Below, in pieces: positions 25,299 to 34,554 of a DNA stretch of 64,000 bases (position 1 is its first letter; each line of letters begins with the position of its first letter). Made by a program: the position numbers and the translations under genes. This stretch comes from Pseudobdellovibrionaceae bacterium (lineage in GTDB: Bacteria > Bdellovibrionota > Bdellovibrionia > Bdellovibrionales > Bdellovibrionaceae), in NCBI GenBank assembly GCA_016785955.1, contig JAEUWH010000082.1:124001-188000 (forward strand), in the 5' to 3' direction. Below the pieces are notes generated by a model. That model made no database searches, was not told the DNA's origin, and saw only the letters and a program-made list of their open reading frames with translations.

Positions 25299-25586
25299 GT
25301 GGGTGAAAATAGCATCAGAGGGTCCAAATTGGTGTTTAGCAAAGAAAAAGCAACGCTTAAAAACGCAAATAGTAAATTAAACTCGGCATTTGGACGAGAT
25401 GCCGAGGCAAAATTGGAACTTTACCGTCTTCTTGTCGATGAATTGATAAAAGATAACCCCGATAAAGGTAAGGTTCGTGATTATTGTAAATTTCTGAAAA
25501 TTCCGTATTCTTTGAATTCAGCGACACAATTAGGAACAGTTTTTAATCGGTTGCAGTCCTTAAATCGACACGTTATTAGTGAATAA
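25299..25586 (+). CDS. small hypothetical cytoplasmic protein
   Basis: 95 aa from a GTG at 25299, one base after the previous stop; an in-frame GTG a few codons later is an alternative. Charged and helical, no signal peptide and no known motif. Its last base is the first base of the next start codon, so it is in the same transcript as the Tad-like pair and the cystathionine beta-synthase gene. Confidence 0.6.
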   Translation: MGENSIRGSKLVFSKEKATLKNANSKLNSAFGRDAEAKLELYRLLVDELIKDNPDKGKVRDYCKFLKIPYSLNSATQLGTVFNRLQSLNRHVISE

Positions 25587-26635
25587 TGTCAAAAATATAT
25601 AACTCTATTATTGAAACTATCGGTAACACGCCGATTATTAAATTAAACTCTATCCCTGAAAAATCGATTCACGAATTTTACGTGAAGTTAGAATATTTCA
25701 ATCCCGGCGGAAGCGTAAAAGATCGAATTGCTGTGGCTTTGATTGAAGGCGCAGAAAAGCGTGGTGATTTAAAGCCGGGCGGAACGATCGTTGAGGCAAC
25801 TTCTGGAAATACGGGACTGGGTTTGGCATTTGTGGCAGCAAGCAAAGGTTATAAGTGCATTTTCGTAATGCCAGATAAAATTAGCGAAGAAAAACGTGCT
25901 ATTCTGGCCGCATTTGGTGCCAAGGTTTTAATTACGCCAACCGCGGTTGCGCCGACGGATCCTAGATACTACGTCAATGTCGCTAAAAATATTGCGGATA
26001 ATACTAAAAATTGTTTTTACGCGAACCAATATCACAATATCGACAATCGCGAGCGTCACTATAAAACAACAGGTCCGGAAATCTGGCAACAGATGGACGG
26101 TAAGCTTGATATTTTTGTTGCGGGGGCGGGAACCGGTGGGACTATTTCTGGTGTTGGACGTTTTCTGAAGGAAAAAAATCCAAATATCAAAATTGTGTGT
26201 GCGGATCCTGTTGGAAGTATTTTGTACGATTTATTTTATCATAAGAAAATTGTGGATCCACCTGCGGGCTATAAAGTAGAGGGTGTTGGCGAGGACTTTC
26301 TGCCTGAAAATGTGGAATTGCAATATATGGACGATTTCGTGAAGGTTACGGATAAAGAGTCCTTTTTAATGACCCGAGAGTTAATTCAAAAAGAATCTCT
26401 ATGCGTTGGGCCATCAAGTGCAATGAGTTTAGTGGGTGCTATCAAATATAGTGAAAAAATCAAAGAAAAGAAGAAATTCTTAGTAGTTCTACCAGACAGC
26501 GGTAAAGCATATTTGAGTAAGGTTTATAGTAATAAGTGGATGATTGATAATGGCTTTTTGACTGAAAAAGAAGTTGGCCAGGTATTTAATAAAGTCGATG
26601 ATTATCAAAATTACTACAAAGAAATAGGAATTTAG
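25586..26635 (+). CDS. Cystathionine beta-synthase / cysteine-synthase-family enzyme
   Basis: 349 aa, PLP-dependent fold-type II. Motifs: 'IGNTPIIKLN', the PLP lysine in 'GGSVKDRIAVAL' (Lys45), 'EATSGNTG' and 'GAGTGGTISGVGRFLK'. There is no C-terminal CBS-domain pair. Being directly upstream of a cystathionine gamma-lyase-type gene, it most likely makes cystathionine from homocysteine and serine (or O-acetylserine) in the reverse transsulfuration route. Cysteine synthase activity cannot be excluded from sequence alone. Confidence 0.88.
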   Translation: MSKIYNSIIETIGNTPIIKLNSIPEKSIHEFYVKLEYFNPGGSVKDRIAVALIEGAEKRGDLKPGGTIVEATSGNTGLGLAFVAASKGYKCIFVMPDKISEEKRAILAAFGAKVLITPTAVAPTDPRYYVNVAKNIADNTKNCFYANQYHNIDNRERHYKTTGPEIWQQMDGKLDIFVAGAGTGGTISGVGRFLKEKNPNIKIVCADPVGSILYDLFYHKKIVDPPAGYKVEGVGEDFLPENVELQYMDDFVKVTDKESFLMTRELIQKESLCVGPSSAMSLVGAIKYSEKIKEKKKFLVVLPDSGKAYLSKVYSNKWMIDNGFLTEKEVGQVFNKVDDYQNYYKEIGI

Positions 26636-26687
26636 GCTGTAAACAAATTTTGATAAAATCAAAAATCGTTTCAGAGATGGAGTGCAT

Positions 26688-27848
26688 ATGAAAAATAGTG
26701 GTACAAAAGTAAAATTTGCGACGAAAGCTATACATGCCGGACAGCAACCAGATCCCACGACGGGCGCGATCATGACGCCAGTGTATTTAACTTCGACATA
26801 TGTACAGGAATCGCCGGGGGTTCACAAAGGATGGGAGTACTCGCGAACTCACAATCCTACTCGGCGGGCCTACGAAAACTGTATGGCGGCTTTGGAAAAT
26901 GGTACTAACGGTTTTGCATTTGCATCTGGCTGTGCGGCAACAACGACAATTTTGTCACTACTGAAAAATTCAGATCACGTTATTGCTATGGATGATATGT
27001 ATGGCGGTACATTTCGCTTGTTTGATAAAGTTCTAACTCCTTTGGGTTTGAAATTCTCATACGTTGATCTGACGCAAGTGAAAAACTTTGAAATGGCTAT
27101 TACTCCGGCCACAAAGATGGTTTGGCTGGAAACTCCTACAAATCCAACGCTTAAGTTGGCGGATATTGAAACCATAGCTAAAATTGCTCATCAAAAAGGA
27201 ATTTTAGTTGTTGTTGATAACACGTTCATGAGTCCTTATTTCCAACGACCTTTGGATTTGGGTGCAGATATTGTTGTGCATTCTGCAACTAAATATATCG
27301 GGGGTCACTCGGATATGGTTGGCGGTGTTGCCGTTACTAGTAAGAAAGAAATTGCAGAAAAATTGGCATTTTTAAGCAATTCTATGGGTACAATTCAGGG
27401 TCCTTTTGATTCATTTTTAGCTTTAAGAAGCTTGAAAACATTGCCACTTAGAATGAAAGCACACGAAGAAAACGCAATTAAGGTTGCCAATTTTTTGGCG
27501 GGTCATCCTAAAGTGGAAAAGGTGATTTATCCTGGGTTAAAATCTCACCCTCAGTATGATTTAGCGAAACGACAAATGTTGGGCTTTGGCGGAATGATCA
27601 CTTTTTTTATTAAGGGCGGTCTGCCGGCAGCTAAAAGGTTTCTAGAAAGTGTCGAAATTTTTGCTTTAGCTGAAAGTTTGGGCGGCGTCGAGTCGTTGAT
27701 TGAGCACCCCGCGATCATGACCCACGCCAGTGTTCCAGCTGACAAGCGAAAAGAGTTAGGAATCGATGATTCTTTAATTCGTCTGTCTGTGGGAATTGAA
27801 GATATCGAGGATCTGCTGAGAGACCTAGAAAAAGCTTTTAACTCTTGA
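26688..27848 (+). CDS. Cystathionine gamma-lyase/synthase family enzyme
   Basis: 386 aa from ATG at 26688, which has GGAG 6 bases upstream (an in-frame GTG lies at 26682). Cys/Met-metabolism PLP family: 'YSRTHNPTRRAYENCMAALE', 'FASGCAATTTIL', 'DNTFMSPYFQRPLDLGAD', and 'SATKYIGGHSD' with the PLP lysine at Lys202. Paired with the cystathionine beta-synthase gene 50 bases upstream, it probably cleaves cystathionine to cysteine. tRNA-Phe follows. Confidence 0.9.
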   Translation: MKNSGTKVKFATKAIHAGQQPDPTTGAIMTPVYLTSTYVQESPGVHKGWEYSRTHNPTRRAYENCMAALENGTNGFAFASGCAATTTILSLLKNSDHVIAMDDMYGGTFRLFDKVLTPLGLKFSYVDLTQVKNFEMAITPATKMVWLETPTNPTLKLADIETIAKIAHQKGILVVVDNTFMSPYFQRPLDLGADIVVHSATKYIGGHSDMVGGVAVTSKKEIAEKLAFLSNSMGTIQGPFDSFLALRSLKTLPLRMKAHEENAIKVANFLAGHPKVEKVIYPGLKSHPQYDLAKRQMLGFGGMITFFIKGGLPAAKRFLESVEIFALAESLGGVESLIEHPAIMTHASVPADKRKELGIDDSLIRLSVGIEDIEDLLRDLEKAFNS

Positions 27849-27899
27849 CAAGATATTTACCAGAAGGTTACTTAACTAACTTCAGACAATAAAAACCGA

Positions 27900-27975
<76 letters not shown>

Positions 27976-27988
27976 CCTTTTCCCATAT

Positions 27989-28375
27989 ATGAATATTGTT
28001 ATTATATTTGATCGCAATTTTGGAATTAAACTACTGAACACTCCTTTAGATGGTTCTGTCTGGATTTGTGAATCTCCAGCAAACGCTCGTTCTGTTGAGC
28101 AATTGGCGAAAAACACACAAGGATTGGCCAAAACAGCGATTACAACCTTTGCATTTGAAGATGAGGATGAGGCGACAGATACACTTATGGATATTTTGTA
28201 TGATGTGACACTTCATCATCAATGGATAGAAGTCGATGTATACGGTATAGAATTTGAGCCAAGCCTAAAGGCGGAAATAGATTTCACGTTAAAGATCGTA
28301 TTTGATAAAGAGATTAAAACTGAAATTAAGACTCATTCCAACGGATTTAAAATCAAAAAATCTATGAGTATTTAA
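27989..28375 (+). CDS. small hypothetical protein after tRNA-Phe
   Basis: 128 aa from ATG at 27989. The frame is open further upstream through the tRNA, but that extension cannot be real. Soluble, mixed alpha/beta, rich in Asp/Glu in the middle ('FEDEDEATDTLMDIL'). No family recognised. Starts 13 bases after the tRNA without a clear ribosome-binding site, so it may be read from the same transcript after tRNA processing. Faces ptsI tail to tail. Confidence 0.6.
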   Translation: MNIVIIFDRNFGIKLLNTPLDGSVWICESPANARSVEQLAKNTQGLAKTAITTFAFEDEDEATDTLMDILYDVTLHHQWIEVDVYGIEFEPSLKAEIDFTLKIVFDKEIKTEIKTHSNGFKIKKSMSI

Positions 28376-28486
28376 TGGGTGTACGCTAAAGACAGGGGCG
28401 GTCGAACTTTTGTTAGCCCGCGTTCAGCTTTCAAGGACAGGCATTTTGTAGCGCTGGGATGATAAGTCGCTATTAGGTAAGAAGGC

Positions 28487-30139
28487 CTACGTTGCACTCT
28501 CGGTTATCAGTGAAATAGATTTACGGGCTTCTAGTATGTGTTGAGCCGTCATGCTGAGGTCGTCGACGCCACATTGAATTAAAAATGGCATAATTTGAGG
28601 ATGATGTGCGATTGATCCACAGACTCCAACATGTAGTCCATAGTTTTTGGACTCTTTGATAATAAACTCTAAAAATCTCAAAAATCCGGGGTGGGTAGGC
28701 GATGATATTGAGCCTAAATCTGTATTCATGCGGTCACAGGCATTAGAGTACTGAAATAAATCATTGGTTCCGATGCTGATAAACGAAACTTCTTGGGAAA
28801 TCTCTTTGAGCATAAAGGCAAGCGATGGAACCTCCATCATAACACCCAGAGCGATTTTTGAATTAAAAGAAATACCTTCTTTTGTAAGTTCTGATTTTGT
28901 TTCGCTAAGGAGTTTTTTGCTTTCGATAATTTCTTCAATGGTAGAAACCATTGGGAACATAATTGCGAGGTCGGTGGCAAAAGCAGATGCCCGCAAAATT
29001 GCACGCAGCTGAATTTTGAACAAATCTTTGAACTTCAAGCACAGGCGAATTCCTCGTACGCCTAGGAACGGATTCTCCTCTTTGGGGAGATCTAGGTAGG
29101 AAATCATCTTGTCGCCACCAATATCTAATGTACGTAAAACGATTTTTTTGCCGGGCAGACTTTCAAAAACTTTTTTATAGACGGCAAATTGTTCTTCTTC
29201 CGGCGGCTCTTGAGTGCGGTCTAGAAATAAAAATTCGGTGCGATAAAGACCTACGAGTTCCGCCCCATTTTTAATGACAGAATCAACATCTCTAGGGCCT
29301 GAAATATTAGCACCCAATGGAACCAAACGTCCCGATTTAGTTTTAGTGGGCATTTTTTGAAATGCTTGCAACAATTTCAGATCATGAACGTATTGTGTAC
29401 GCTTGATTTCTAGTTGCGCTTCAGTTTGTGGGTCGGGATCTAAGTAAAGAATGCCCGAAAGCGAGTCTAAAAATCCGATGGTTTCCATTTCAGGATCTTC
29501 AATTTGGGTGCGAATCAAACAAGGAATTTCCAAAGATCGGCATAGAATTGAAGTATGGGACTGCATATTTCCTTGCCTAAGCACAATACCTAAAACTTGA
29601 GACCGATCTAAACTTAGTAACTGAGAGGGGCTTAAATCATCGCAGACTAAAATCGAAGGCTGTGCCAACGAGATATTTTCATAAGTCTGATCGGGATTTA
29701 AAATGTAAAACAGAACACGTTTAGACACATCGTCAAGATCGCGTTCTCGTTGCTTTATGTATTTATCTTCAAGGTGACTAAACAAGGCTTTGAACTCTTG
29801 CACAACATTACCGTAGGCTTCCCATGCGGAAGATCCCGATTCCAGACTATTAAAAACTTGATCTTGAACGTCGGGATTTTCAAGTAGTTGTATGTGTGCG
29901 TCCAGAACCTCTTTGCCGTCGGATTGAGACGCATCTATTTTTTGAATCAAACAATTCAAATCGTTTCGTGTCAGTTCAACAGCTTTGTTATAGATTTCTT
30001 GTTCTTCGGCTAAAGACCCTCGGCGAGACCAGTTTTCTTCTATATTGAGTTCTTTCTTAAAAAACAGTGGACCCTTTGCGATTCCTTTAGAAACGACAAT
30101 ACCTTTATAAAATTTTTTCGCTGTTGTTGAAGAGATCAA
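28487..30139 (-). CDS. ptsI: PTS enzyme I (phosphoenolpyruvate-protein phosphotransferase)
   Basis: 550 aa. The N-terminal domain carries the phosphohistidine in 'NMQSHTSILCRSLEIPC' (His195). The C-terminal PEP-binding TIM barrel has 'LYRTEFLFLDR', 'VLRTLDIGGDK', 'GVRGIRLCL' and the catalytic cysteine 'GVCGSIAHHP'. Enzyme I takes phosphate from PEP and gives it to HPr. No HPr or sugar-specific EII gene is next to it, so it may serve a regulatory PTS. Stand-alone on the minus strand. Confidence 0.93.
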   Translation of the reverse strand: MISSTTAKKFYKGIVVSKGIAKGPLFFKKELNIEENWSRRGSLAEEQEIYNKAVELTRNDLNCLIQKIDASQSDGKEVLDAHIQLLENPDVQDQVFNSLESGSSAWEAYGNVVQEFKALFSHLEDKYIKQRERDLDDVSKRVLFYILNPDQTYENISLAQPSILVCDDLSPSQLLSLDRSQVLGIVLRQGNMQSHTSILCRSLEIPCLIRTQIEDPEMETIGFLDSLSGILYLDPDPQTEAQLEIKRTQYVHDLKLLQAFQKMPTKTKSGRLVPLGANISGPRDVDSVIKNGAELVGLYRTEFLFLDRTQEPPEEEQFAVYKKVFESLPGKKIVLRTLDIGGDKMISYLDLPKEENPFLGVRGIRLCLKFKDLFKIQLRAILRASAFATDLAIMFPMVSTIEEIIESKKLLSETKSELTKEGISFNSKIALGVMMEVPSLAFMLKEISQEVSFISIGTNDLFQYSNACDRMNTDLGSISSPTHPGFLRFLEFIIKESKNYGLHVGVCGSIAHHPQIMPFLIQCGVDDLSMTAQHILEARKSISLITESAT

Positions 30140-30634
30140 ATTTTAAATTCCTTATCAATCAAACCAGATAGTATTTTTAGTGCAACTTAGGGTCAAATCT
30201 GATTTTGCATTAGCCTTTACCAGATTTGAAATCGAATTCGATCAGTTTTCGTCCCGGTTTGGTTGTAATGATGCTGGTGTGACTCCATTTTAAGCAAAAA
30301 ATAAACAGACTTTTGAAATTGCTGGTCAAGTGAGTTTGATTGAGAGGCTTAACATAAATTTGTGAATAGCAGAGCTGGCTAAATAGAGCAGAAAAAATGA
30401 GTGGCTTGAGATGGAATAACGTATCTCCTAAATAGTCGTAAAAGTCCGATTTCGTTAGTCTTTTGAAACAGAAAATTACAAAACAAATTTCACACAAACA
30501 ACACTTTGCATTGAGATGAGAAAAACTTATGGCAAACATAAAAAATCGCATCGCATCATAATTGATAATACTATTGCTAAAACAAGTACTTAAACAATAA
30601 CTTGGGTCCCAAGTTTAAACCAGGGGGGGTTCAA
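30140..30634. other. intergenic region without a supported gene
   Basis: 495 bases between divergent ptsI and the subtilase gene. A minus-strand reading frame of 113 codons exists (30210-30551), but its composition (Cys/Phe-rich, no start signals) looks random. The last part before 30601 is AT-rich and likely carries the subtilase promoter. The protease has a strong GGGGGGG-type ribosome-binding site at 30623-30629. Confidence 0.5.
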
Positions 30635-32017
30635 ATGAAAGTATTGACAGCCTTATTATTAATCATTTCAGCAATGACTGTTGAGGCACAACAAATCAGA
30701 CCACGCGTTGGACAAAACGTAACAGGGGAATTCGTAGTCCGTTTTCAAGGAGCCTATAATCCGCAGTACGCAGTGGCGGCTTTGCAAGCACAAGGTTTAC
30801 AAGTTAAAGAAGTTATTTCTCCAACACTGAATATGTATTTAGTTAAAGGAAAGTCTTCTACTCAAGAAGCGTTGGGTACTGCATACAGAGTCAAAGGTGT
30901 GGCGTATGCTCAACCGAATCATTATGTCTTTCTAAGACAATCCATGAATTTCACACGAGGGTTACCCACAGATCCACACTTTAAAAGACAGTGGGATATG
31001 ATCGAGGGTAGTGGGATTTCAGCGAATCTAGTATGGAATACAACAACAGGCGGTAAGGACAAAGGCGGTAAAGATATCGTTGTGGCCGTCATCGACGGTG
31101 GATTTGATCTAACACATGAAGATCTTCGTGAAAATATTTGGGTTAATAATGCGGAGATTGCAAACAATGGTAAAGACGATGATGGCAACGGATTCGTTGA
31201 CGATAAATTTGGATGGAATGCGGGGAATAACTCTGGAAACATTACATCTGATGATCACGGCACTCATGTAATGGGAACAATCGGTGCGCGCGGAGCTAAT
31301 GGTCGTGGTATCGTTGGTGTAAATTGGAATGTTAAAATAATGCCAGTTCAAGGTGGCCAATCTTTAGGAACGACAGCTACCGTGGCAAAAGCATACGGTT
31401 ATGTTATCGAACAAAAAAAACTTTGGTTCCAATCAAAGGGACAAAAAGGTGCTAACATCGTTGCTACTAACTCTAGCTTTGGGGTTGACGGTGCCGATTG
31501 CAAAACTGGTGAGTTTCCAATTTGGAATGATCTATATGAACAAATGGGGCAGTTAGGAATTTTATCAGCGGCAGCGACAGCAAATTCAAATGTTAACGTT
31601 GATCGTGATGGAGATGTTCCTACTGGTTGTGCAAGTAACTTTATAGTGACGGTTACAAATACAAATAAAGAAAATTCTAAATATCCTCAGGCCGGTTACG
31701 GAGCTAACACAATCGATTTAGGTGCTCCCGGAACAGATATTCTTTCGACTCTTCCTAAAAATCAATACGGAATACTGACGGGTACTTCAATGGCGACTCC
31801 GCACGTGGCGGGATCAATCGCGTTAATACATGCAGCGGCGAATGAAGCGTTTATTCAAAAATACTACACTCAGCCCGCTAAGGCAGCGCTTTTATTAAAA
31901 CAAGCTTTACTTGCGACGGTAGATCCACTTCCCTCTTTGAAAGGTGTGACAGTTTCCGGTGGTCGCTTAAATGTTGGCAAAGCTGTTCAAGCTTTAAATG
32001 CGGCTCGTTTAAGATAG
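30635..32017 (+). CDS. secreted S8 (subtilisin-like) serine protease
   Basis: 460 aa from ATG at 30635, placed 5 bases after a poly-G ribosome-binding site; an upstream in-frame TTG at 30602 is less likely. A signal peptide (VLTALLLIISAMTVEA) is followed by an inhibitor I9-like propeptide of about 80 residues, then the catalytic domain. The triad is Asp154 ('VVAVIDGGFDL'), His208 ('DDHGTHVMG') and Ser385 ('GTSMATPHVAG'). Probably secreted to the periplasm or outside, where it degrades protein; in a predatory lineage prey protein is a natural target (inference). Single gene with its own terminator. Confidence 0.95.
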   Translation: MKVLTALLLIISAMTVEAQQIRPRVGQNVTGEFVVRFQGAYNPQYAVAALQAQGLQVKEVISPTLNMYLVKGKSSTQEALGTAYRVKGVAYAQPNHYVFLRQSMNFTRGLPTDPHFKRQWDMIEGSGISANLVWNTTTGGKDKGGKDIVVAVIDGGFDLTHEDLRENIWVNNAEIANNGKDDDGNGFVDDKFGWNAGNNSGNITSDDHGTHVMGTIGARGANGRGIVGVNWNVKIMPVQGGQSLGTTATVAKAYGYVIEQKKLWFQSKGQKGANIVATNSSFGVDGADCKTGEFPIWNDLYEQMGQLGILSAAATANSNVNVDRDGDVPTGCASNFIVTVTNTNKENSKYPQAGYGANTIDLGAPGTDILSTLPKNQYGILTGTSMATPHVAGSIALIHAAANEAFIQKYYTQPAKAALLLKQALLATVDPLPSLKGVTVSGGRLNVGKAVQALNAARLR

Positions 32018-32043
32018 TCAGTTTAACTTAAAATTTGAATAAG

Positions 32044-32070
32044 AAAGCCTCAACCAAAAGTTGGGGCTTT
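32044..32070. terminator. terminator between subtilase and pgeF
   Basis: An 11-bp stem with one G-T pair (AAAGCCTCAAC / GTTGGGGCTTT) and loop CAAAA, followed by TTTT on the plus strand and by TTTC-TTATT on the minus strand. It can serve both convergent genes but is stronger for the protease. Confidence 0.85.
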
Positions 32071-32088
32071 TTTTATGCTCAAAATTTT

Positions 32089-32763
32089 CTATTTCAATTT
32101 TATATAAGAAATATTTCGACCTGTTTGGGAGGGATCTCTGCGATGGGAATAAAATTCCAAATTTGTTTTGGTGTCGACGTTAGAAGTAATGATATCTATT
32201 TTCGTTTTAGGAAAATCAGATTTAACTTGCAGAGCCACAATTTCGGTGAGGTTGACGTTAAATTTATCCTGTCGAGCTTCAATCGAAATTTGATTCTGAT
32301 CAACTAGCGGAATTGAATTTTGCAGTTGGGTCCATACGTCGTTTCTAATTTCAAAAGACTTTTGCATAATATGTGGACCGATAAAAAGACGAAGATGCTT
32401 TGAAGTTTTAAAATATTTTTCAATAACTTTAGGTACGATTCGTACAGCAACGCCTTTCCAACCAGCATGTATGGCGGCTACGCGTCCGGCGTCAGGTGCA
32501 TGAATCATTACAGGCAGGCAATCTGCCGTTTTGATAGCCAAATATTGTTTTTTGAGTTCTGTACCCAAGGCGTCCCCTTCGGGTTGAGGATGAGTGGCTT
32601 CTTCGCGGTCAACGATATGAAATATGTCACTGTGAATCTGCTTTACAGTATGAACACCCGTAGGTTTTAAACTGGTCAGTTCGCCTAAAGAGAAATTTCT
32701 ATTTCCAAAAAATATGTCAATCGTATCATCTTCGTATAAAAGACCTTTGCTTTTTTGAATCAT
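32089..32763 (-). CDS. pgeF: PgeF/YfiH-family polyphenol-oxidase-like protein
   Basis: 224 aa from ATG at 32763 (an in-frame GTG at 32772 is less likely). Family hallmarks: 'KQIHSD' with histidine, 'AIKTADCLPVMIH' and 'AAIHAGWKG'. PgeF corrects misincorporated L-serine in peptidoglycan precursors (UDP-MurNAc-Ser hydrolysis) in E. coli; older annotations call it a laccase. Its ATG overlaps the rluD stop, the common rluD-pgeF pair. Confidence 0.9.
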   Translation of the reverse strand: MIQKSKGLLYEDDTIDIFFGNRNFSLGELTSLKPTGVHTVKQIHSDIFHIVDREEATHPQPEGDALGTELKKQYLAIKTADCLPVMIHAPDAGRVAAIHAGWKGVAVRIVPKVIEKYFKTSKHLRLFIGPHIMQKSFEIRNDVWTQLQNSIPLVDQNQISIEARQDKFNVNLTEIVALQVKSDFPKTKIDIITSNVDTKTNLEFYSHRRDPSQTGRNISYIKLK

Positions 32764-33749
32764 GAAAACCACTTTGAAATAAATTTCTTTTCTTCCATAG
32801 GCCAGTCAACTTCGAAGTGTAGAGGCTTTTGAGTGACCGGATGAGTAAAACCCAAAACTTTTGCATGTAATAAGAAGCGATTTAACTGTTCCAGTTCTTG
32901 TTTCATCTCCCCAGATATCTTTCGTGCTGAGGATGATGTGGAATACAGTTTATCTCCCAAGAGAGGATGGCCAAGTTCAGACATGTGAACGCGAATTTGG
33001 TGTGTACGACCAGTGTGCAATTTTAGCTCAATCAGTGATGCGGTTGTTTTGCTTTTAAGGACTTTGTAGTCAGTGATAGCGATTTTACCGATCTCGGGAA
33101 CAATGTCGGTGCTTGCTAACGTATGACCCTTGTGGTCTCGGAGCGATGCAAATCGCTTTCGATCTGTAGGGTGACGAGCAATGATTGAAGTGATTTTATT
33201 CTCTTTTATAAGTGGCACACCCGTGCAAATGGCTTGGTACAGGCGCTGAATAGTTCGTTGCTTGAATTGGTCACTTAAATTTTGATGGGTGTGATCATTT
33301 TTGGCTACTACCAATAGTCCGCTGGTTTCTTTATCAATCCTGTGAACAATGCCGGGACGGTCTTCGCCGAACTTCATAGAAAGATTTTTTGTATGTGCTA
33401 ATAGTGCGTTTACCAAAGTATCGTTTGCGTGTCCTGCTGCGGGATGAACCACTAAACCAGCGGGCTTGTTGACGACAAGTAAATCAGAGTCTTCGTACAC
33501 AATATCCAAAGGCAGGTCGAGTGGTAAAAGGCTGGACGATGTTGGCTTGGGCCATTTGACCTCGATAAAATCATTTTCTTTCAGTTTATATGACGCTTTG
33601 ACAGGCTTTCTATTTACAGTCACAAGGCCAGCATCAATTAAATATTCTGCACGAGAACGCGAACATATCGGTGCTTGCTGTGCCAAAAATTTATCTAGAC
33701 GTGAATCTGCATGATCTATAGCGACAGTAAAAACAAGTCGCTCGTTCAT
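32760..33749 (-). CDS. rluD: RluD-type 23S rRNA pseudouridine synthase
   Basis: 329 aa. An N-terminal S4 RNA-binding domain ('DSRLDKFLAQQAP') is followed by the RsuA/RluD catalytic domain with 'HRIDKETSGLLVVAK', where the Asp is the nucleophile, plus 'LHTGRTHQIRVHMSELGHPL'. It makes pseudouridines in helix 69 of 23S rRNA. Coupled to pgeF downstream (4-base overlap) and directly after the J-domain/HTH gene. Confidence 0.93.
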   Translation of the reverse strand: MNERLVFTVAIDHADSRLDKFLAQQAPICSRSRAEYLIDAGLVTVNRKPVKASYKLKENDFIEVKWPKPTSSSLLPLDLPLDIVYEDSDLLVVNKPAGLVVHPAAGHANDTLVNALLAHTKNLSMKFGEDRPGIVHRIDKETSGLLVVAKNDHTHQNLSDQFKQRTIQRLYQAICTGVPLIKENKITSIIARHPTDRKRFASLRDHKGHTLASTDIVPEIGKIAITDYKVLKSKTTASLIELKLHTGRTHQIRVHMSELGHPLLGDKLYSTSSSARKISGEMKQELEQLNRFLLHAKVLGFTHPVTQKPLHFEVDWPMEEKKFISKWFS

Positions 33750-34361
33750 TTAATTTACTTTGCCGAAGCTTTTCATGTAAGAATCTGCAACAGCTTTAGA
33801 ATTTAAACCCAGTTCTTTTGCAATCTGAATTACATAACCACGAACAAAAACCGGCGCTGGGAGGTTATTCGGAGTCACGGCTTCGATGGCCTTAATATAA
33901 AACGCATTGACCTTAATAATCTCGCTAAGTTTTTCAACCGTGATGTTTTTGTATTCTCGTACTTTTTTAAGCATATCACCTGTCCAACTAGCACAGTCCG
34001 AGATTTCCTTTTCAAAACCTTCATTACGAACAAACGAAGTTTTTTTTGTGTCTACTTTTGACTCTTGGAAAATCAGACGACTGGCATTTAAGATAGAATC
34101 ATAAGTCAGATCTTCTGGATTAATTTTTGATTGGCCAAGAAGTCTCTGATCATAAATATTTCTTAAAGTCTTGTTACCTAAAATTGAATACGCTTCTTCA
34201 ATCATCGAAAGCAGTTCGCGTGCTTCTTGATCCGAAAAAATCGTATAAATCGCGGGATTGTCACCGGAGTATGTTGTCTTAGCACGCTCGTATGCAGTTG
34301 TAATCTCGTGTTGAGCGGCATTAGTGTTAAGCTCTAAAATTTCGTAAAAATTTGATTTCAT
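33750..34361 (-). CDS. J-domain-like / RodZ-type HTH fusion protein
   Basis: 203 aa. Residues about 1-75 look like a J domain ('NFYEILELNTNAAQHEITTA', then 'EEAYSILGNKTLRNIYDQRL'). The loop that should hold HPD reads 'YSGDNPAIY', so Hsp70 stimulation is unlikely. Residues about 125-198 match the HTH_25 domain found at the RodZ N-terminus ('LKKVREYKNITVEKLSEIIK', 'NLPAPVFVRGYVIQIAKELG'). No membrane segment. A cytoplasmic adaptor or DNA-binding regulator is possible. It is upstream of rluD with no gap, so likely the first gene of this unit. Confidence 0.75.
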   Translation of the reverse strand: MKSNFYEILELNTNAAQHEITTAYERAKTTYSGDNPAIYTIFSDQEARELLSMIEEAYSILGNKTLRNIYDQRLLGQSKINPEDLTYDSILNASRLIFQESKVDTKKTSFVRNEGFEKEISDCASWTGDMLKKVREYKNITVEKLSEIIKVNAFYIKAIEAVTPNNLPAPVFVRGYVIQIAKELGLNSKAVADSYMKSFGKVN

Positions 34362-34554
34362 AGAAGGTTGCCCTTTAAATCCTTTAAATGAACAAAGTCC
34401 TTACTAAAAGTATATCGATTTAAGTATAGGTAGTTCAAGACTAAATCGAATTAATCGTTTTGAAATAAATTGATCGGTCTAAGGTCTAGGTTTTTTTGCA
34501 AATTTTTTGAAAATTCTCGCCATAATATGAGAACAGGCCGTTATGACGAGAATG

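Noticed and set aside
30210-30551. 113-codon minus-strand reading frame in the ptsI-subtilase gap
   Set aside because: No ribosome-binding site, erratic Cys/Phe-rich composition, no family resemblance; judged a chance frame.
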